45,485 nucleotides of DNA from assembly GCF_016429285.1 (NCBI RefSeq), contig NZ_JAELUI010000033.1, forward strand, positions 1-45,485, in the 5' to 3' direction. Of this stretch, positions 44,682 to 45,485 are shown piece by piece. Numbering within the stretch: the first letter of the stretch is position 1; each line of letters opens with the position of its first letter. The notes below the pieces were generated by a model. The model worked only from the letters and a program-made list of their open reading frames with translations, did not search any database and was not told where the DNA came from. The position numbers and the translations under genes are program-made. Source of the stretch: Ralstonia sp. ASV6 (GTDB lineage: Bacteria; Pseudomonadota; Gammaproteobacteria; Burkholderiales; Burkholderiaceae).

Positions 44682-45224
44682 ATGGTGATTGAAAGAGCCC
44701 GCGACCTTTCCCTGCGCCCACTGGAGCGCAATGACCTGCGCTTCGTGCACGAGCTGAACAACGACGCGAAGATCATGCGCTACTGGTTCGAAGAACCGTA
44801 CGAGACCTTCACCGAGCTGTCGCAACTCTATGACCGGCACGTACACGATCAGCGCGAACGCCGCTTCATCTGCGAGAACGACGCGGGCGAAGCCGTTGGC
44901 CTGGTCGAGCTGATGGAGCTCAACTACATCCACCGCCGAGGCGAGTTCCAGATCATCATCGCCCCCGGATGGCAAGGGCATGGCTATGCATCAATCGCGA
45001 CACGGCTGGCGGTCGACTACGCCTTCATGGTGCTGAATCTGCACAAGCTGTATCTGGTCGTCGACGTGGAAAACGGGCGCGCCATCCACGTGTACGAGAA
45101 GTGTGGCTTCCAGCGTGAAGGTGAACTGATCGAAGAGTTTTTCAGCAACGGTGCGTACCACAACGCGCTAAGGATGTGCATTTTTCAGCGGGACTATTTG
45201 ACCGCACTGAGCGCTAGCTGCTGA
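44682..45224 (+). CDS. speG: Spermidine N1-acetyltransferase
   Basis: The 180-residue GNAT enzyme is very close to E. coli SpeG. The opening [33 protein letters not shown], the dimer and polyamine-site region [18 protein letters not shown], the [15 protein letters not shown] acetyl-CoA loop and the [22 protein letters not shown] tail are all present. It acetylates spermidine or spermine to limit polyamine toxicity. The ATG at 44682 has AGGAC 8 bp upstream. It lies 55 bp after the PepSY gene and may have its own promoter. Confidence 0.93.
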   Translation: MVIERARDLSLRPLERNDLRFVHELNNDAKIMRYWFEEPYETFTELSQLYDRHVHDQRERRFICENDAGEAVGLVELMELNYIHRRGEFQIIIAPGWQGHGYASIATRLAVDYAFMVLNLHKLYLVVDVENGRAIHVYEKCGFQREGELIEEFFSNGAYHNALRMCIFQRDYLTALSASC

Positions 45225-45356
45225 CGTGATGTGGAGCGGTCAGGTGGACATCGTCTGCACAGACTTGCGCACACGCCATCCTTCATTTCGTGCCAAAAAA
45301 AACCTAGTGACTCGCCGCCGTGGAGCGTGTTCGTCCGCGATGCGATGGCTAAATCA

Positions 45357-45399
45357 AGGGTAATTCCTACCCAAACCGGACCAGAGTTACCCTGGTCCG
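45357..45399. repeat. Nested inverted repeats before the transposase start (possible IS end)
   Basis: GGGTA (45358-45362) with TACCC (45368-45372), and CGGACCAG (45377-45384) with CTGGTCCG (45392-45399), lie just before the transposase ATG. AGGGTAA (45357-45363) is also matched by TTACCCT (45387-45393). This could be the left end of an insertion sequence, but the right end is outside the window. Confidence 0.45.
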
Positions 45400-45402
45400 A
45401 CC

Positions 45403-45485
45403 ATGAAGCGATGCCCGGATTGTTCCGCAAGCAGGCCCTACAAACTCTCCGATGGGCGGCTCAAATGCCGCGCATGCGGCAAGCG
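45403..45485 (+). CDS. Zinc-ribbon transposase N terminus (IS1595-like), cut by window edge
   Basis: The open frame from ATG at 45403 to the window end encodes 27 residues with two CxxC pairs, CPDC and CRAC, around KLSDGRLKC. This matches the zinc-ribbon that starts IS1595/IS1016-type transposases. The catalytic domain lies outside the window, so family and intactness cannot be confirmed. The zinc-ribbon could also belong to another small protein. Confidence 0.6.
   Translation, partial: MKRCPDCSASRPYKLSDGRLKCRACGK

Overview
The window is a high-GC (roughly 64 percent by eye) beta-proteobacterial chromosome segment, most probably Ralstonia or a close Burkholderiaceae relative. That assignment is an inference from codon and GC style, the Burkholderia-type porin, the H-NS-like fragment, and the acetoacetate decarboxylase / 3-hydroxybutyrate dehydrogenase / patatin cluster. 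I saw no rRNA, tRNA, CRISPR array or prophage. The only mobile-element sign is the start of a zinc-ribbon transposase cut by the right edge.

Left third (1-12.9 kb). The 3' end of a cystathionine beta-lyase gene meets an Lrp-type regulator, which is divergent from an EamA transporter. After a small H-NS-like remnant protein comes a complete bufferin operon: bufA (DUF2282 peptide with four Cys), bufB (MNIO/DUF692 enzyme), bufC (DUF2063 partner) and a DoxX membrane protein. A BON lipoprotein and a MerR regulator/membrane protein pair follow. Next is a three-gene heavy-metal-type RND efflux operon (outer membrane factor, adaptor, CzcA/CusA-like pump) closed by a strong terminator, then a stand-alone Hpt protein. 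Bufferin and efflux genes lie within 4 kb, which suggests a metal-stress neighbourhood.

Middle (12.9-27.3 kb). An APC permease is divergent from an operon of OFA-type oxalate/formate transporter, YdeP-like molybdopterin oxidoreductase, tiny winged-helix protein and FdhD. Their shared control region has an 11+11 bp perfect AT-rich palindrome. A LacI-type regulator is divergent from NCS2 nucleobase transporter, ATZ/TRZ-type amidohydrolase, TauE/SafE exporter and porin, with two perfect LacI-like palindromes 42 bp apart. This looks like an uptake-and-deamination unit for an unidentified heterocycle. A TetR regulator is divergent from a tautomerase-fold protein, with five copies of a GCGATCG-type site around both promoters.

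Right part (27.3-45.5 kb). Kup potassium transporter; a cold-shock protein followed by a degenerate cold-shock-like protein; a transaminase-mmsA operon facing its MocR-type regulator (beta-alanine / malonic or methylmalonic semialdehyde metabolism); adc-bdhA-patatin for ketone-body / polyhydroxybutyrate metabolism; a CPA1 antiporter translationally coupled to a Gfo/Idh oxidoreductase; a probably Fur-regulated TonB-dependent siderophore receptor with an unusual switch-like leader, plus a PepSY membrane protein; speG; and the IS edge.

The strongest candidates for new biology are the TetR/tautomerase operator array, the mutually exclusive hairpins in the siderophore-receptor leader, the amidohydrolase cluster with a TauE/SafE exporter, and the degenerate H-NS-like and cold-shock-like small proteins.
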